Shown here: positions 1-7,596 of the stretch, in pieces
Layout of the letters: each line of letters starts with the position of its first letter
Numbering within the stretch: position 1 is the first letter of the stretch
Source of the DNA: Nitrospira sp.
GTDB lineage: Bacteria; Nitrospirota; Thermodesulfovibrionia; Thermodesulfovibrionales; SM23-35
Length of the DNA: 13,225 nucleotides
NCBI GenBank assembly: GCA_016873595.1
Contig: VGWZ01000034.1
Location: forward strand, 1-13,225
Direction: 5' to 3'
Made by a program: the position numbers and the translations under genes
The notes under the pieces: generated by a model
Database searches by the model: none
What the model was told of the DNA's origin: nothing
The model's input: the letters and a program-made list of their open reading frames with translations, nothing else

Positions 1-836
1 AAAGAGACCTTATCACATTTACTCCTTCAGTCAGGTTTTCTTTTTTTGTACCTCTTCTGCTTTCAATGGTGATTTGTATATATGGTTATTTTGAGGCATG
101 GAATATTCACACCGAGAAAGTATTGATCAAGACTGCTAAAATTCCTGAAGCAGTTGGCAGGCTGAGGATAGTGCAGATTTCAGATGTCCATATAGGTCTT
201 ATTATCAGAGAAGGGAAATTAAAAAAAGTTATCGAGGAAGTAAAAAAGGCAGAACCTGACATCCTGGTATCCACTGGTGACCTTGTGGATGGACAGATTA
301 ACAGACTTTCAGGACTCTCGGAACTCCTGAAAGAGTTTAATCCACGATACGGCAAATTTGCAGTAACAGGAAATCATGAGTTTTATGCTGGTCTTGACTA
401 TGCAATAGATTTTACAGAGAAAGCAGGTTTTACCGTTTTGAGAGGAAAGGGAGTGAATGTTTCTGATATAATTACTATTGTTGGTGTGGATGACCCGGTT
501 GGAAAGGGATATAACCTTTTTAAAGATGTCTCAGAGAAGGAGTTGCTCTCTGAGCATGCAGGTGGAAAGTTTACCTTATTGCTCAAACACAGACCTATTG
601 TGGATAAAGATGCTCTTGGACTTTTTGATTTACAGCTTTCAGGACATGTGCATAAAGGACAGATCTTCCCTTTCAGTCTTATCACACGTTTGTATTACCG
701 GTATACTGATTCAGGAAAGTTAAGGCTTCTTGATAATTCATATCTTTATGTATCCCGAGGTTCAGGTACATGGGGTCCTCCTATTCGTTTTCTGTCACCT
801 CCTGAGGTGACAGTGATCGAACTTGTGAGACCATGA
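1..836 (+). CDS. Membrane-anchored metallophosphoesterase, YkuE/YaeI-like (5' partial)
   Basis: The reading frame is open to the left window edge (first full codon at base 3), so the gene begins outside the window. The ATG at 66 is probably internal: the 21 codons before it, together with the residues after it, form one hydrophobic segment (FSFFVPLLLSMVICIYGYF) typical of the last membrane helix before the catalytic domain in this family. The calcineurin-type metal-binding motifs follow in order: SDVH, GDLVDG, GNHE, a KHRP histidine and GHVHKGQ. All expected two-metal ligands appear present. Relatives act on the periplasmic or outer face of the membrane; YkuE/YaeI-type enzymes are linked to phosphodiester bonds in phospholipid-like substrates (UDP-diacylglucosamine pyrophosphatase activity is reported for YaeI-like proteins). 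The exact substrate here cannot be read from sequence. The stop overlaps the mlaE start by 4 bases (ATGA), indicating translational coupling with the lipid-transport genes and suggesting an envelope lipid role. Confidence 0.88.
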   Translation, partial: RDLITFTPSVRFSFFVPLLLSMVICIYGYFEAWNIHTEKVLIKTAKIPEAVGRLRIVQISDVHIGLIIREGKLKKVIEEVKKAEPDILVSTGDLVDGQINRLSGLSELLKEFNPRYGKFAVTGNHEFYAGLDYAIDFTEKAGFTVLRGKGVNVSDIITIVGVDDPVGKGYNLFKDVSEKELLSEHAGGKFTLLLKHRPIVDKDALGLFDLQLSGHVHKGQIFPFSLITRLYYRYTDSGKLRLLDNSYLYVSRGSGTWGPPIRFLSPPEVTVIELVRP

Positions 837-1597
837 AAATAAAAGAACTTATAAGTGAGCTTCAGGATTTCTATCTGCTTTCTGCCCGCGGGCTTTTAGT
901 CGCGGTGAAGAAACCATTTTATTTGAAAGATATGATTGAGCAGATGGACTATGCAGGTGCGGGTTCGTTTGTCATCATCTTTCTTGTTTCTATTTTTACC
1001 GGGATGGCTCTTTCACTTCAGCTCTCTGCTGAGCTTTCAAGTCTTGGGCTTAAGATGTACACAGGGAAGGTTGTCGGCATCTCCATTATCAGGGAAATAG
1101 GCCCTGTAACTGCTGCACTCGTCTACGCAGGACGAGTTGGTTCAGGGATAGCATCTGAATTGGGTTCCATGATTCTCGGACATCAAATAGATTCTCTGAG
1201 GGTTTTTGGTGTAGACCCGTTGAAAAAGCTTGTGACACCAAGGATACTGAGTTCCATAATCATGCTCCCGGTACTTACCATTATAGGCGATGTTGTTTCC
1301 CTTTGTGGCGGATATTACATTGCGGTATTTGTGAGCCATCAAAGTGGCACTTTTTACTGGAGTTCTATCCGTGATGTGTTAACCTTTGAAAATGTGTTTG
1401 CAGGTTCTGTGAAGCCTTTTATCTTTGGTTATCTGATAGCGTGCATAAGTTGTTATATGGGGCTCTCTACAAAAGGTGGCTCAAAAGGTCTTCGAAAGTC
1501 AACGACAAGGGCTGTGGTGGTATCAATTGTCATGATCATCGTTTCTGACTTTATCCTTACACGGATATTGCTTTATGTATTGGGGTTCTCGGTATGA
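833..1597 (+). CDS. mlaE: MlaE-family lipid ABC transporter permease
   Basis: The 254-residue product has the usual length for MlaE/YrbE permeases, the membrane subunit of the MlaFEDB-type complex that moves phospholipids between the inner and outer membranes. An amphipathic N-terminus (residues 1-40) precedes about five hydrophobic segments (around 45-65, 85-105, 140-165, 188-210 and 225-250). The family signature is intact: REIGPVTAALVYAGRVGSG at residues 87-105, ASELGSM at 107-113 and a following GVDP at 126-129. The C-terminal KGGSKGLRKSTTRAVV (214-229) matches the family coupling region. The start ATG overlaps the phosphoesterase stop, and its own stop overlaps the mlaF start (both ATGA). 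With mlaF and mlaD following, the permease, ATPase and MCE parts are all present. No mlaC or mlaB homologue is visible in the window, so those may be elsewhere or absent. Confidence 0.95.
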   Translation: MKIKELISELQDFYLLSARGLLVAVKKPFYLKDMIEQMDYAGAGSFVIIFLVSIFTGMALSLQLSAELSSLGLKMYTGKVVGISIIREIGPVTAALVYAGRVGSGIASELGSMILGHQIDSLRVFGVDPLKKLVTPRILSSIIMLPVLTIIGDVVSLCGGYYIAVFVSHQSGTFYWSSIRDVLTFENVFAGSVKPFIFGYLIACISCYMGLSTKGGSKGLRKSTTRAVVVSIVMIIVSDFILTRILLYVLGFSV

Positions 1598-2349
1598 TTG
1601 TATTTGACAAGGTCTGGTTTTCCTACGGGATACATCATGTGCTCAAAGACATAAGTTTCACCGTCGGTGAAAACGAAAGAATAGCCATCCTCGGAGAAAG
1701 CGGGGAGGGAAAAACTACCATATTGAAACTGATACTCGGGTTGATAAGACCTGATGCCGGAAAAATAATCATTGATGGTGAAGATATTACGAATAAAACA
1801 GAAGACGAGTTGAGAGAAGTAAGGATGAAATTCAGCATTGTTTTTCAGGAGGGTGCACTGTTTGATTCTCTGAATGTGAAGGAGAATGTTGCATTTTGTT
1901 TGAGGGAATATTCAAAGCTCTCTGAAGACGAGATAGACCATAAAGTAAGAGAATTGCTCAGGATTGTAGGTGTGGAGCAAGCAATAGAACTCATGCCTGA
2001 TGAATTGAGCGGCGGAATGCACAGGAGAGTTGCGATTGCACGTTCACTGGCAGCGTGTAAGCCAAAGATGTTTCTCTATGATGAAGCGACAACAGGTCTT
2101 GACCCGGTCAATGCGGATATCATATGCAAACTTATCCTCGACTTAAGTAAAAATGGCAGGGGTCTTATTCTCGTTACCCATAAAATTTTTGATGCAGTAA
2201 AAATAGCAGAGCGGTTTATGTTCCTGAAAGATGGCATAATACTATTTGATGGTGACAAGGAGGAACTTGTACACTCAACCGTTCCTGACATTCAGATATA
2301 TTTAAATGAAGTAAGTTTTAGCGGTAAAGCAAATAAATCAGGAGGCTGA
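1594..2349 (+). CDS. mlaF: MlaF-family lipid ABC transporter ATPase
   Basis: The 251-residue protein is a single ABC nucleotide-binding domain with a short C-terminal extension. Visible motifs are Walker A GESGEGKT at 34-41, Q-loop Gln85 in VFQEGALFDS, signature LSGGM at 138-142 followed by HRRVAIARSLA, Walker B MFLYDEAT at 159-166 with catalytic Glu164, the D-loop GLDP and H-loop His196 (VTHK). The SGGM signature followed by RR, and the FQEGALFDSLNV stretch, are typical of the MlaF/Mkl group rather than of importers. It should power lipid movement by the MlaE permease at the cytoplasmic face of the inner membrane. Its ATG overlaps the mlaE stop by 4 bases. The last codons (KANKSGG) contain the strong Shine-Dalgarno site of the next gene. 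Confidence 0.95.
   Translation: MIVFDKVWFSYGIHHVLKDISFTVGENERIAILGESGEGKTTILKLILGLIRPDAGKIIIDGEDITNKTEDELREVRMKFSIVFQEGALFDSLNVKENVAFCLREYSKLSEDEIDHKVRELLRIVGVEQAIELMPDELSGGMHRRVAIARSLAACKPKMFLYDEATTGLDPVNADIICKLILDLSKNGRGLILVTHKIFDAVKIAERFMFLKDGIILFDGDKEELVHSTVPDIQIYLNEVSFSGKANKSGG
2340..2345 (+). promoter_or_regulatory. Strong ribosome binding site for mlaD
   Basis: The sequence AGGAGG lies 5 bases before the mlaD ATG at 2351 and inside the last codons of mlaF. It is the clearest Shine-Dalgarno site in this operon, while mlaE and mlaF rely on start/stop overlap. It may let mlaD be made in larger amounts than the permease and ATPase, as the hexameric MCE subunit would require (inference). 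Confidence 0.7.
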
Positions 2350-2350
2350 A

Positions 2351-3331
2351 ATGTTTGACATGAAAAAACAGCTTACATGGTCGAAACTCAAGGTGAGCCT
2401 TGTGATAACTCTTGCACTGATTGCACTGTTTATTACTGTATTTTTTGCAGGAAACATAGAGGATTTATTTTCTCCAAAGGTACAGATAAAGGCACAGATT
2501 AAGGATGTAAGAGGGTTAAGGAAGGGTTCTCCGGTATGGATTTCTGGAATTGAGGTAGGTTCTGTGAAAAGCATTGACCTCCACACCGAATATGGTACGT
2601 TAGTCACGATGTTTATTAATAGTAATGCAGCAAAATTCATCAAAAAAGACTCAAAAGCCAGTGTTCTCACCATGGGACTTTTAGGTGATAAATACGTTGA
2701 TCTCAGTAATGGATCTCCTCAAGCTGAGATAGTCAAACCTGGAGATGTGTTAGAGGGAGCGACACAACTTGAAATACACGATATCGTCAATGCCAGTTTA
2801 GTATCTCTCGGAAAGATTACTGATTTTATGAAAAAGCTCGAAAACTTTATAGATAAATTAGATAAGAGTGAAGGAACGATTGCGAAGTTCCTCACAGACC
2901 CTGCACTCTATAACAATGTGCAAGAGGCTACAAAAACAATGTCTGAACTGTTAAGAGACATTAAGGAATCACAGGGCACCATGAAGAAGCTTATTGAAGA
3001 CCCTGCTCTCTACAACAAATTGTTAAGTACTGCGTCATCAATGGAAGAATTCACCAGGAAAATAAAAGAGGGTTCAGGTACCCTGAAGAAACTTGCTGAA
3101 GATCCAGAGTTATATGACAATCTTAATAAAGCATCAAAACAACTCTCTTCAATTTTAGAGAGAATAGACTCAGGTGAAGGTGTGGCAGGAAGTCTGGTCA
3201 GAGACAGAGAGCTTTCAAAAGAAGTGAGGGATACCTTAGGAGAGCTTAAAGGTTCTATAACAGAGTTCAAAGAACTCATCAAGGATATCAGGGAACATCC
3301 AAAGAAGTATCTCAAATTCAGCGTCTTTTAA
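2351..3331 (+). CDS. mlaD: MlaD-family MCE-domain lipid-binding protein with repeated tail
   Basis: The 326-residue protein has one N-terminal membrane helix (about 14-33) with no evident cleavage site, then an MCE domain at about 42-120 (VQIKAQIKDVRGLRKGSPVW, GIEVGSV, and LLGDKYVDLS near its end). MCE proteins form a periplasmic ring bound to the MlaE/MlaF transporter and pass lipids through a central pore. The tail (about 140-315) is predicted helical and holds four copies of a 34-residue unit starting at residues 174, 208, 242 and 276, each opening with [E/Q/S]G[T/V] then a K/R-rich stretch and, in three of them, DPxLY. The protein ends in HPKKYLKFSVF, a common ending for this family. It is much longer than E. 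coli MlaD (about 180 residues) and closer to MCE proteins with long helical tails. It follows mlaF by one base and shares its operon. Confidence 0.93.
   Translation: MFDMKKQLTWSKLKVSLVITLALIALFITVFFAGNIEDLFSPKVQIKAQIKDVRGLRKGSPVWISGIEVGSVKSIDLHTEYGTLVTMFINSNAAKFIKKDSKASVLTMGLLGDKYVDLSNGSPQAEIVKPGDVLEGATQLEIHDIVNASLVSLGKITDFMKKLENFIDKLDKSEGTIAKFLTDPALYNNVQEATKTMSELLRDIKESQGTMKKLIEDPALYNKLLSTASSMEEFTRKIKEGSGTLKKLAEDPELYDNLNKASKQLSSILERIDSGEGVAGSLVRDRELSKEVRDTLGELKGSITEFKELIKDIREHPKKYLKFSVF
2870..3277 (+). repeat. Four tandem 102-base coding repeats in mlaD tail
   Basis: Units begin at 2870, 2972, 3074 and 3176, exactly 102 bases (34 residues) apart with no gaps. Openings read EGTIAKFLTDPALYNN, QGTMKKLIEDPALYNK, SGTLKKLAEDPELYDN and EGVAGSLVRDRELSKE. 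The first three are alike; the last has lost the DPxLY motif. At the DNA level the copies are diverged (different codons for DPALY), so the duplication is old and kept by protein-level selection rather than recent slippage. Confidence 0.8.
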
Positions 3332-3337
3332 TAAATA

Positions 3338-4186
3338 ATGAGTAGAGCTATACGAAGAAAGGGGTTGCTTTTACCTGTCGTTCTCTTTATTCTCACGTTT
3401 TTTACTACACTCCTTGCTGGTGCAGTGCAGACTGGAGTACATATACTGAAAGAACCGGAAAAGATTTACAAAGGTCTTCCATTCGCATTGACTCTCATGG
3501 CAATTCTCTTGAGCCATGAATTGGCACATTACTTTACCTCGAAGAGATACAATGTAAAGGCTACCCTTCCATTTTTTATACCTGCTCCTACAATTATCGG
3601 TACATTCGGAGCAGTTATCAAAATGAAATCCCCTATTGTTACAAGGAGAGCCCTTGTAGACATCGGTGCTTCAGGCCCTATAGCAGGCTTTATCATTTCA
3701 GTTATCGTATCAATTGTAGGGCTATCCTTTTCTAAGGTCGTCCCACTTAAACAGATGGAAGAATCCATTCATCTCGGAGATTCTCTACTCTTTACACTCC
3801 TTTCAAGAGTAATACTTGATTATCATCCCGGCTCTCAGGATATCCTCCTTCATCCGATTGCCTTTGCAGGATGGATAGGTTTTTTTATAACATTCATGAA
3901 TCTTATACCTGTTGGACAGCTCGATGGCGGACATATTGCCTATGCGATTTTAGGCGAGAAATATGTCTATCTTTCGCATGGACTTGTGCTTGTGATGGTG
4001 CTCCTTGGTCTGTTGTTGTGGGAAGGATGGGCTCTTTGGGCGATTTTGTTATTGATTCTCGGATTAAGACATCCGCCCATTCTTTACTGGGAGGTTCCGT
4101 TAGACCATAGGAGAATATTTTTTGGATGGCTTGCACTTGTCATATTTGTCATTACATTTATACCTGTTCCGTTTAAGATTTATTAA
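3338..4186 (+). CDS. Site-2-type intramembrane zinc metalloprotease (M50 family)
   Basis: The 282-residue polytopic membrane protein carries the zinc site HELAH at 60-64 and the second M50 motif NLIPVGQLDGGH at 188-199, where Asp196 should be the third zinc ligand. Also visible are the GTFGAVIKMKSP strand (88-99) and the GASGPIAGF turn (110-118). The order matches the compact PDZ-less group related to plant EGY proteases and bacterial site-2 proteases. Such enzymes cut membrane helices, often to release a regulator; the substrate here is unknown. The ATG lies 7 bases after the mlaD stop with an in-frame TAA just before it, so no earlier start is possible. There is no evident Shine-Dalgarno site, so it is probably coupled to mlaD translation. 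Confidence 0.9.
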   Translation: MSRAIRRKGLLLPVVLFILTFFTTLLAGAVQTGVHILKEPEKIYKGLPFALTLMAILLSHELAHYFTSKRYNVKATLPFFIPAPTIIGTFGAVIKMKSPIVTRRALVDIGASGPIAGFIISVIVSIVGLSFSKVVPLKQMEESIHLGDSLLFTLLSRVILDYHPGSQDILLHPIAFAGWIGFFITFMNLIPVGQLDGGHIAYAILGEKYVYLSHGLVLVMVLLGLLLWEGWALWAILLLILGLRHPPILYWEVPLDHRRIFFGWLALVIFVITFIPVPFKIY

Positions 4187-4209
4187 TTTTCAGGCCTTGG
4201 CGGCTGCTT

Positions 4210-4237
4210 TTTACATAATTTACGTCTATGGTATACT
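4210..4237 (+). promoter_or_regulatory. Sigma70-type promoter for rplI-dnaB operon
   Basis: A -35 box TTTACA (4210-4215) is followed after 16 bases by a -10 box TATACT (4232-4237); each matches the consensus at 5 of 6 positions. It sits in the 95-base gap before rplI and predicts a start near 4244, giving a leader of about 38 bases with a good ribosome site (AAAGGAGA, 4268-4275). This separates the ribosomal/replication operon from the upstream envelope operon. Confidence 0.75.
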
Positions 4238-4281
4238 ATTGTTAAAATTCTGCTGAGATTTCTTTTGAAAGGAGATTTTGT

Positions 4282-4725
4282 GTGAACGTAATACTGAAGG
4301 ATGATGTGAAGAAAGTCGGAAAGATGGGGGATATTGTTAATGTAGCTGATGGTTATGCAAGAAATTATTTGATACCGAGAGGCCTTGCTATTGAGGCTAA
4401 TACGAAAAATATAAAATCCCTGGAGCATGAAAAAAGGATTATGCAGGATAAGGCAAAAAAGCTTAAGAATTCAGCTCAGGACCTTGCATCCAGAATATCA
4501 GAAATGACGCTTGTGATTAAAGCAAAAGCTGGTGATGAAGAAAAACTATTCGGGTCTGTCACAACTATGGATATTGCTGAGGCACTTCGCAGTGAAGGGA
4601 TTGAGATTGACAAAAAGAAAATATTACTTGACGAGCCGATAAAAAGGCTTGGCTCCTATTCTGTCAATGTAAAGTTCCATCACGATGTATCAACGCAGCT
4701 TACTGTTCAGGTTATTCAGGAATGA
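4282..4725 (+). CDS. rplI: 50S ribosomal protein L9
   Basis: The 147-residue product is of normal L9 length. The rRNA-binding N-terminal domain reads MNVILKDDVKKVGKMGDIVN then VADGYARNYLIPRGLA, the universal L9 signature. A long charged helix (about 45-75) links to the C-terminal domain, which contains GDEEKLFGSVTTMDIAEAL. The start is GTG at 4282, set by the AAAGGAGA ribosome site 7 bases upstream and by alignment with family N-termini. L9 binds 23S rRNA domain V and helps keep the reading frame. The stop overlaps the dnaB start (ATGA), a common rplI-dnaB arrangement. Confidence 0.97.
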   Translation: MNVILKDDVKKVGKMGDIVNVADGYARNYLIPRGLAIEANTKNIKSLEHEKRIMQDKAKKLKNSAQDLASRISEMTLVIKAKAGDEEKLFGSVTTMDIAEALRSEGIEIDKKKILLDEPIKRLGSYSVNVKFHHDVSTQLTVQVIQE

Positions 4726-6086
4726 AGGATATTGATGTAAAATTAGATAAACTGCCTCCCCAGAACATTGAGGCAGAACAGTCTATCCTGGGTGCAATAC
4801 TTATAGATAATGATGCACTCCCGAGGGCACTGGAGATTATTGACATTGATGATTTCTATAGGCAATCACATAGAACGATATTTAATGCGATGGTAGAACT
4901 TTTTGAAAAGAACGAGCCGATTGACCTTATCACAATTACAGATTGCCTGAAAAGGCGTGAAGAAATAGACGCTGTCGGAGGAGTTTCTTATCTCTCCTCT
5001 TTAGTGAACATGATACCAACTGCAGCAAATATAAAATATCATTCAAAAATAGTGAGGGAGAGATCCCTTCTGAGAGGACTTCTCAGGTCAGCAAATGAGA
5101 TTGCGAGCAGAGTATACGAAGACAATTTTGAAGCAGAGGAACTTGTGGACTATGCAGAGAAGTCTATCTTTGATGTTTCAGACAAGAGGATTAAAGCTTC
5201 ATTTGTTACATTAAAAGAGGTGATAAAAAGCAGTTTTGAAATGATCGAACATCTCTATGATAAAAAAGAAGTGATCACAGGCATCCCTTCAGGCTTTAGA
5301 GACCTTGATGATTTAACAACTGGATTTCAGAAAGGCGACCTTGTTGTTGTTGGCGGAAGGCCTTCAATGGGGAAAACAGCACTTGCCCTTAATATTGCCC
5401 AATATGTTGGCCTTGAAGTGAAAGAGCCTGTTGCGATATTTAGTCTTGAGATGGCAAAAGAGCAACTCGCATTCAGGATGTTATGTTCAGAGGCAATGGT
5501 GAATTCAAATAGTATCAGGAAAGGATTTATAAAAAAGGAAGACTGGCATAAATTGACAAGTGCAGCGAGTAACCTTACCGGTGCACCGATCTTTATTGAT
5601 GACTCATCAGCTATTACTGTTCTTGAGTTGAGGGCAAAGGCAAGAAGATTAAAAATGGAACATGGACTAAGCCTTGTGATAGTAGATTATCTTCAGTTAA
5701 TGAAAGGAAAGGGAAGTTTTGAAAGGCGTGAACAGGAAATATCCGATATTTCCCGGTCACTGAAAGCCCTTGCAAAGGAATTAAATGTGCCTGTTGTCGC
5801 AGTGAGCCAGCTCAACAGGAGTGTTGAACAGCGGAGACCCCCAAAACCTATTTTAGCGGATCTTCGAGAGTCAGGTGCAATAGAGCAGGATGCAGATGTA
5901 ATACTCTTTCTTTACAGGGATGAGATTTATAACAGAGAAGCAAAAAAAGGAGAAGCAGAGGTCATTGTTGCAAAGCAGAGAAACGGACCGACGGGTATAG
6001 TTAATTTAACATTTATTTCAAACTGTACACGATTTCTGAATAGGACTGACAGAGGATATCAAGATAGTGAGGAGGAGGTATTTTGA
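4722..6086 (+). CDS. dnaB: Replicative DNA helicase DnaB
   Basis: The 454-residue protein has the standard two-domain layout. The N-terminal collar domain opens with LPPQNIEAEQSILGAILID (11-29), then a linker at about 155-185, then the RecA-like motor. Motor motifs are Walker A GGRPSMGKTA (211-220), catalytic Glu243 in SLEM, Walker B LVIVDYLQLM (318-327), SQLNR (362-366), DLRESGAIEQDAD (380-392) and the arginine-finger loop KQRNGPTG (418-425). It unwinds DNA at the replication fork as a hexamer and recruits primase. No intein or insertion interrupts the motor, although DnaB is a frequent intein host. The start overlaps rplI and the stop overlaps the Memo gene, so translation is probably coupled on both sides. 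Confidence 0.98.
   Translation: MKDIDVKLDKLPPQNIEAEQSILGAILIDNDALPRALEIIDIDDFYRQSHRTIFNAMVELFEKNEPIDLITITDCLKRREEIDAVGGVSYLSSLVNMIPTAANIKYHSKIVRERSLLRGLLRSANEIASRVYEDNFEAEELVDYAEKSIFDVSDKRIKASFVTLKEVIKSSFEMIEHLYDKKEVITGIPSGFRDLDDLTTGFQKGDLVVVGGRPSMGKTALALNIAQYVGLEVKEPVAIFSLEMAKEQLAFRMLCSEAMVNSNSIRKGFIKKEDWHKLTSAASNLTGAPIFIDDSSAITVLELRAKARRLKMEHGLSLVIVDYLQLMKGKGSFERREQEISDISRSLKALAKELNVPVVAVSQLNRSVEQRRPPKPILADLRESGAIEQDADVILFLYRDEIYNREAKKGEAEVIVAKQRNGPTGIVNLTFISNCTRFLNRTDRGYQDSEEEVF
6071..6079 (+). promoter_or_regulatory. Double Shine-Dalgarno site deciding a TTG start
   Basis: GGAGGAGGT inside the last dnaB codons holds two overlapping GGAGG cores, ending 3-7 bases before the TTG at 6083. 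It supports the unusual TTG as the start of the Memo-family gene, since translation from there gives the conserved family N-terminus. Confidence 0.7.
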
Positions 6087-6886
6087 AAAGGTCCCCGGCT
6101 GTCGCAGGACAGTTTTATTATGGTAATGCCTCGAAGTTAACTGAGCAGGTTGAGAGGTATATAAAGAAAGATGCACGAAAAGAAAAAGCGATCGCTCTCG
6201 TGTCTCCTCATGCTGGTTTAGTATACTCAGGACCTGTCGCAGGAGCTGTATATTCTTCAATAGACTTTCCGGAGACATTTGTACTCATAGGTCCAAATCA
6301 TACAGGTCTTGGTACACAGATATCTCTGATGGAATCAGGTGAATGGGAGATACCGACCGGGGTTTTCCCTGTTGACGAAAAGGTTTCATATAAGATTGCC
6401 ATGAATGTATCTATTGTCACGAAAGACACACAGGCACATATGTTTGAACATTCACTGGAGGTACAGCTTCCCTTTATTGCATATTTTTCAAAAAAAATAA
6501 AAATTGTACCTATCGTGATGCTTTCAGCATCTGTTGAAGAATGCAGACTACTTGGAGAGGGCATTGCAAAGGCAGTAAAGGATGTAGGCTATTCTGTTGT
6601 GATCGTGGCAAGCTCTGATATGAGCCATTATGTGACTGATGATGTTGCAAGACAGAAAGACAAGAAAGCGATAGATAAAATTTTAGCCCTTGACCCGGAA
6701 GGACTTTATGAAATAGTAAAGAAAGAAAGGATATCCATGTGTGGGTATCTTCCTACCACAACAGCCTTGTTTGCAGCAAAAGCACTCGGCGCTCAGTCTG
6801 CAAGGCTTGTTCGGTATGCTACATCTGCAGAGGTAAGTGGTGACTACGACCATGTGGTTGGCTACGCAGGCATTATAATGAGATAA
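6083..6886 (+). CDS. amrB: Memo-family protein (AmmeMemoRadiSam system protein B)
   Basis: The 267-residue protein spans the whole Memo family. It opens MKRSPAVAGQFYYG, then SPHAGLVYSGPVAGAVYS (41-58), GPNHTG (70-75), EHSLEVQLPF (122-131) and SSDMSHY (177-183). His43, His73, His182 and Cys220 line up with the metal/active-site residues of human MEMO1 (His49, His81, His192, Cys244), so the site appears intact. The fold resembles extradiol dioxygenases. Bacterial and archaeal members usually accompany an AMMECR1 protein and a radical-SAM enzyme; neither is in this window. The biochemical role is unsettled (iron or copper binding and a redox role are reported for MEMO1). The start is TTG, overlapping the dnaB stop and backed by a strong ribosome site. 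The 'amrB' label is a family name, not proof of function. Confidence 0.92.
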   Translation: MKRSPAVAGQFYYGNASKLTEQVERYIKKDARKEKAIALVSPHAGLVYSGPVAGAVYSSIDFPETFVLIGPNHTGLGTQISLMESGEWEIPTGVFPVDEKVSYKIAMNVSIVTKDTQAHMFEHSLEVQLPFIAYFSKKIKIVPIVMLSASVEECRLLGEGIAKAVKDVGYSVVIVASSDMSHYVTDDVARQKDKKAIDKILALDPEGLYEIVKKERISMCGYLPTTTALFAAKALGAQSARLVRYATSAEVSGDYDHVVGYAGIIMR

Positions 6887-6917
6887 ACATCAATTATATA
6901 TAATGTAAGGAATTTAA

Positions 6918-7592
6918 ATGCCAAAAGAAAATAAGAGAAGACATAAAAGATATTTTGTTAACGGAATCCTGGGTAATGTACTCTATCCCTCAGACCTGAA
7001 TATTATTAATATCAGTATCGACGGAGCTGCGATCGAAACCAAAAAAAGGCTTGAATTGAATAGAGAGTATTCTTTTAAGGTTAAATATAAAGATTCCTTT
7101 ATACACTTAAAGGGACTTGTAGTCTGGTCGCTACTCAGCCAAACAGAAAAAAGGGACTCAGGAGAGATCATACCTGTATATAAGGCTGGAATAAGATTTA
7201 CGAACATCCTGAATGGAAAAGCAAACATGCTCCGTAAATTTATTGAGGAGAATAGAATTAATATATACGAAAAGAGATTCGGGGGAATAAGAGTTAAGAT
7301 TGCTTCATCAGAGGATGTAAAGATTGATTTACCGTGTAAATATGAAGTCAAAAATATAAGTCTTTCAGGAATGCTGGTTGAAACTGAAAGTCAATTTGAA
7401 TTTAACGTAAAGTATGAAATGGAATTTTTAGTTAATGAAAATAGAGTAAATATTATAGGCAAAGTTTCTAATTGTATAAAAATTATTTCGGAAGATGTTG
7501 ATAAGTATGAAATAGGGATAGAATTTATAGAAATGTCGGATAAAGACAAAGAAATATTGAAGAGTTTCATTGATACCCTTGAAGAAGAATAA
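6918..7592 (+). CDS. Protein with two PilZ-like domains, probable c-di-GMP receptor
   Basis: The 224-residue soluble protein begins with RRHKR at 7-11, fitting the RxxxR c-di-GMP motif (Arg7 and Arg11), followed by NISIDG (31-36), which fits [D/N]xSxxG. These are the two binding motifs of PilZ domains, so the N-terminal half (about 5-110) probably binds c-di-GMP. A second similar domain (about 120-222) has NISLSG (146-151) but no clear RxxxR before it; IRVKI lies at the matching place. It may therefore be a non-binding YcgR-N-like or degenerate PilZ domain. No membrane segment is seen. It follows the Memo gene by 31 bases, with a weak AAGGA ribosome site at 6907-6911. Its composition is more AT- and Asn/Ile/Lys-rich than its neighbours. 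Its target is unknown. Confidence 0.8.
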   Translation: MPKENKRRHKRYFVNGILGNVLYPSDLNIINISIDGAAIETKKRLELNREYSFKVKYKDSFIHLKGLVVWSLLSQTEKRDSGEIIPVYKAGIRFTNILNGKANMLRKFIEENRINIYEKRFGGIRVKIASSEDVKIDLPCKYEVKNISLSGMLVETESQFEFNVKYEMEFLVNENRVNIIGKVSNCIKIISEDVDKYEIGIEFIEMSDKDKEILKSFIDTLEEE

Positions 7593-7596
7593 TGTA

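Noticed and set aside
66..68. ATG at 66 as the start of the phosphoesterase
   Set aside because: The frame continues upstream to the window edge and the preceding codons complete a hydrophobic membrane segment; no ribosome site precedes 66.
2338..2673. A 111-codon open frame on the minus strand across the mlaF end and mlaD start
   Set aside because: It is antisense to a confidently assigned mlaD, has no recognisable motifs and has no ribosome site; it is a shadow of coding bias.
4188..4212. Terminator between the protease gene and rplI
   Set aside because: The GGCCTTGGCGGCTGCTTTTT stretch looks terminator-like, but the possible stem is too short or mismatched to support it.
6899..6904. TATAAT as a -10 box for the PilZ gene
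   Set aside because: It lies only 13 bases before the ATG and has no acceptable -35 at normal spacing; the AT-rich context makes a chance match likely.
6983..7351. A 122-codon minus-strand frame inside the PilZ gene
   Set aside because: The plus-strand frame has clear PilZ motifs, while the antisense frame is low-complexity Ser/Leu/Ile-rich with no domain.
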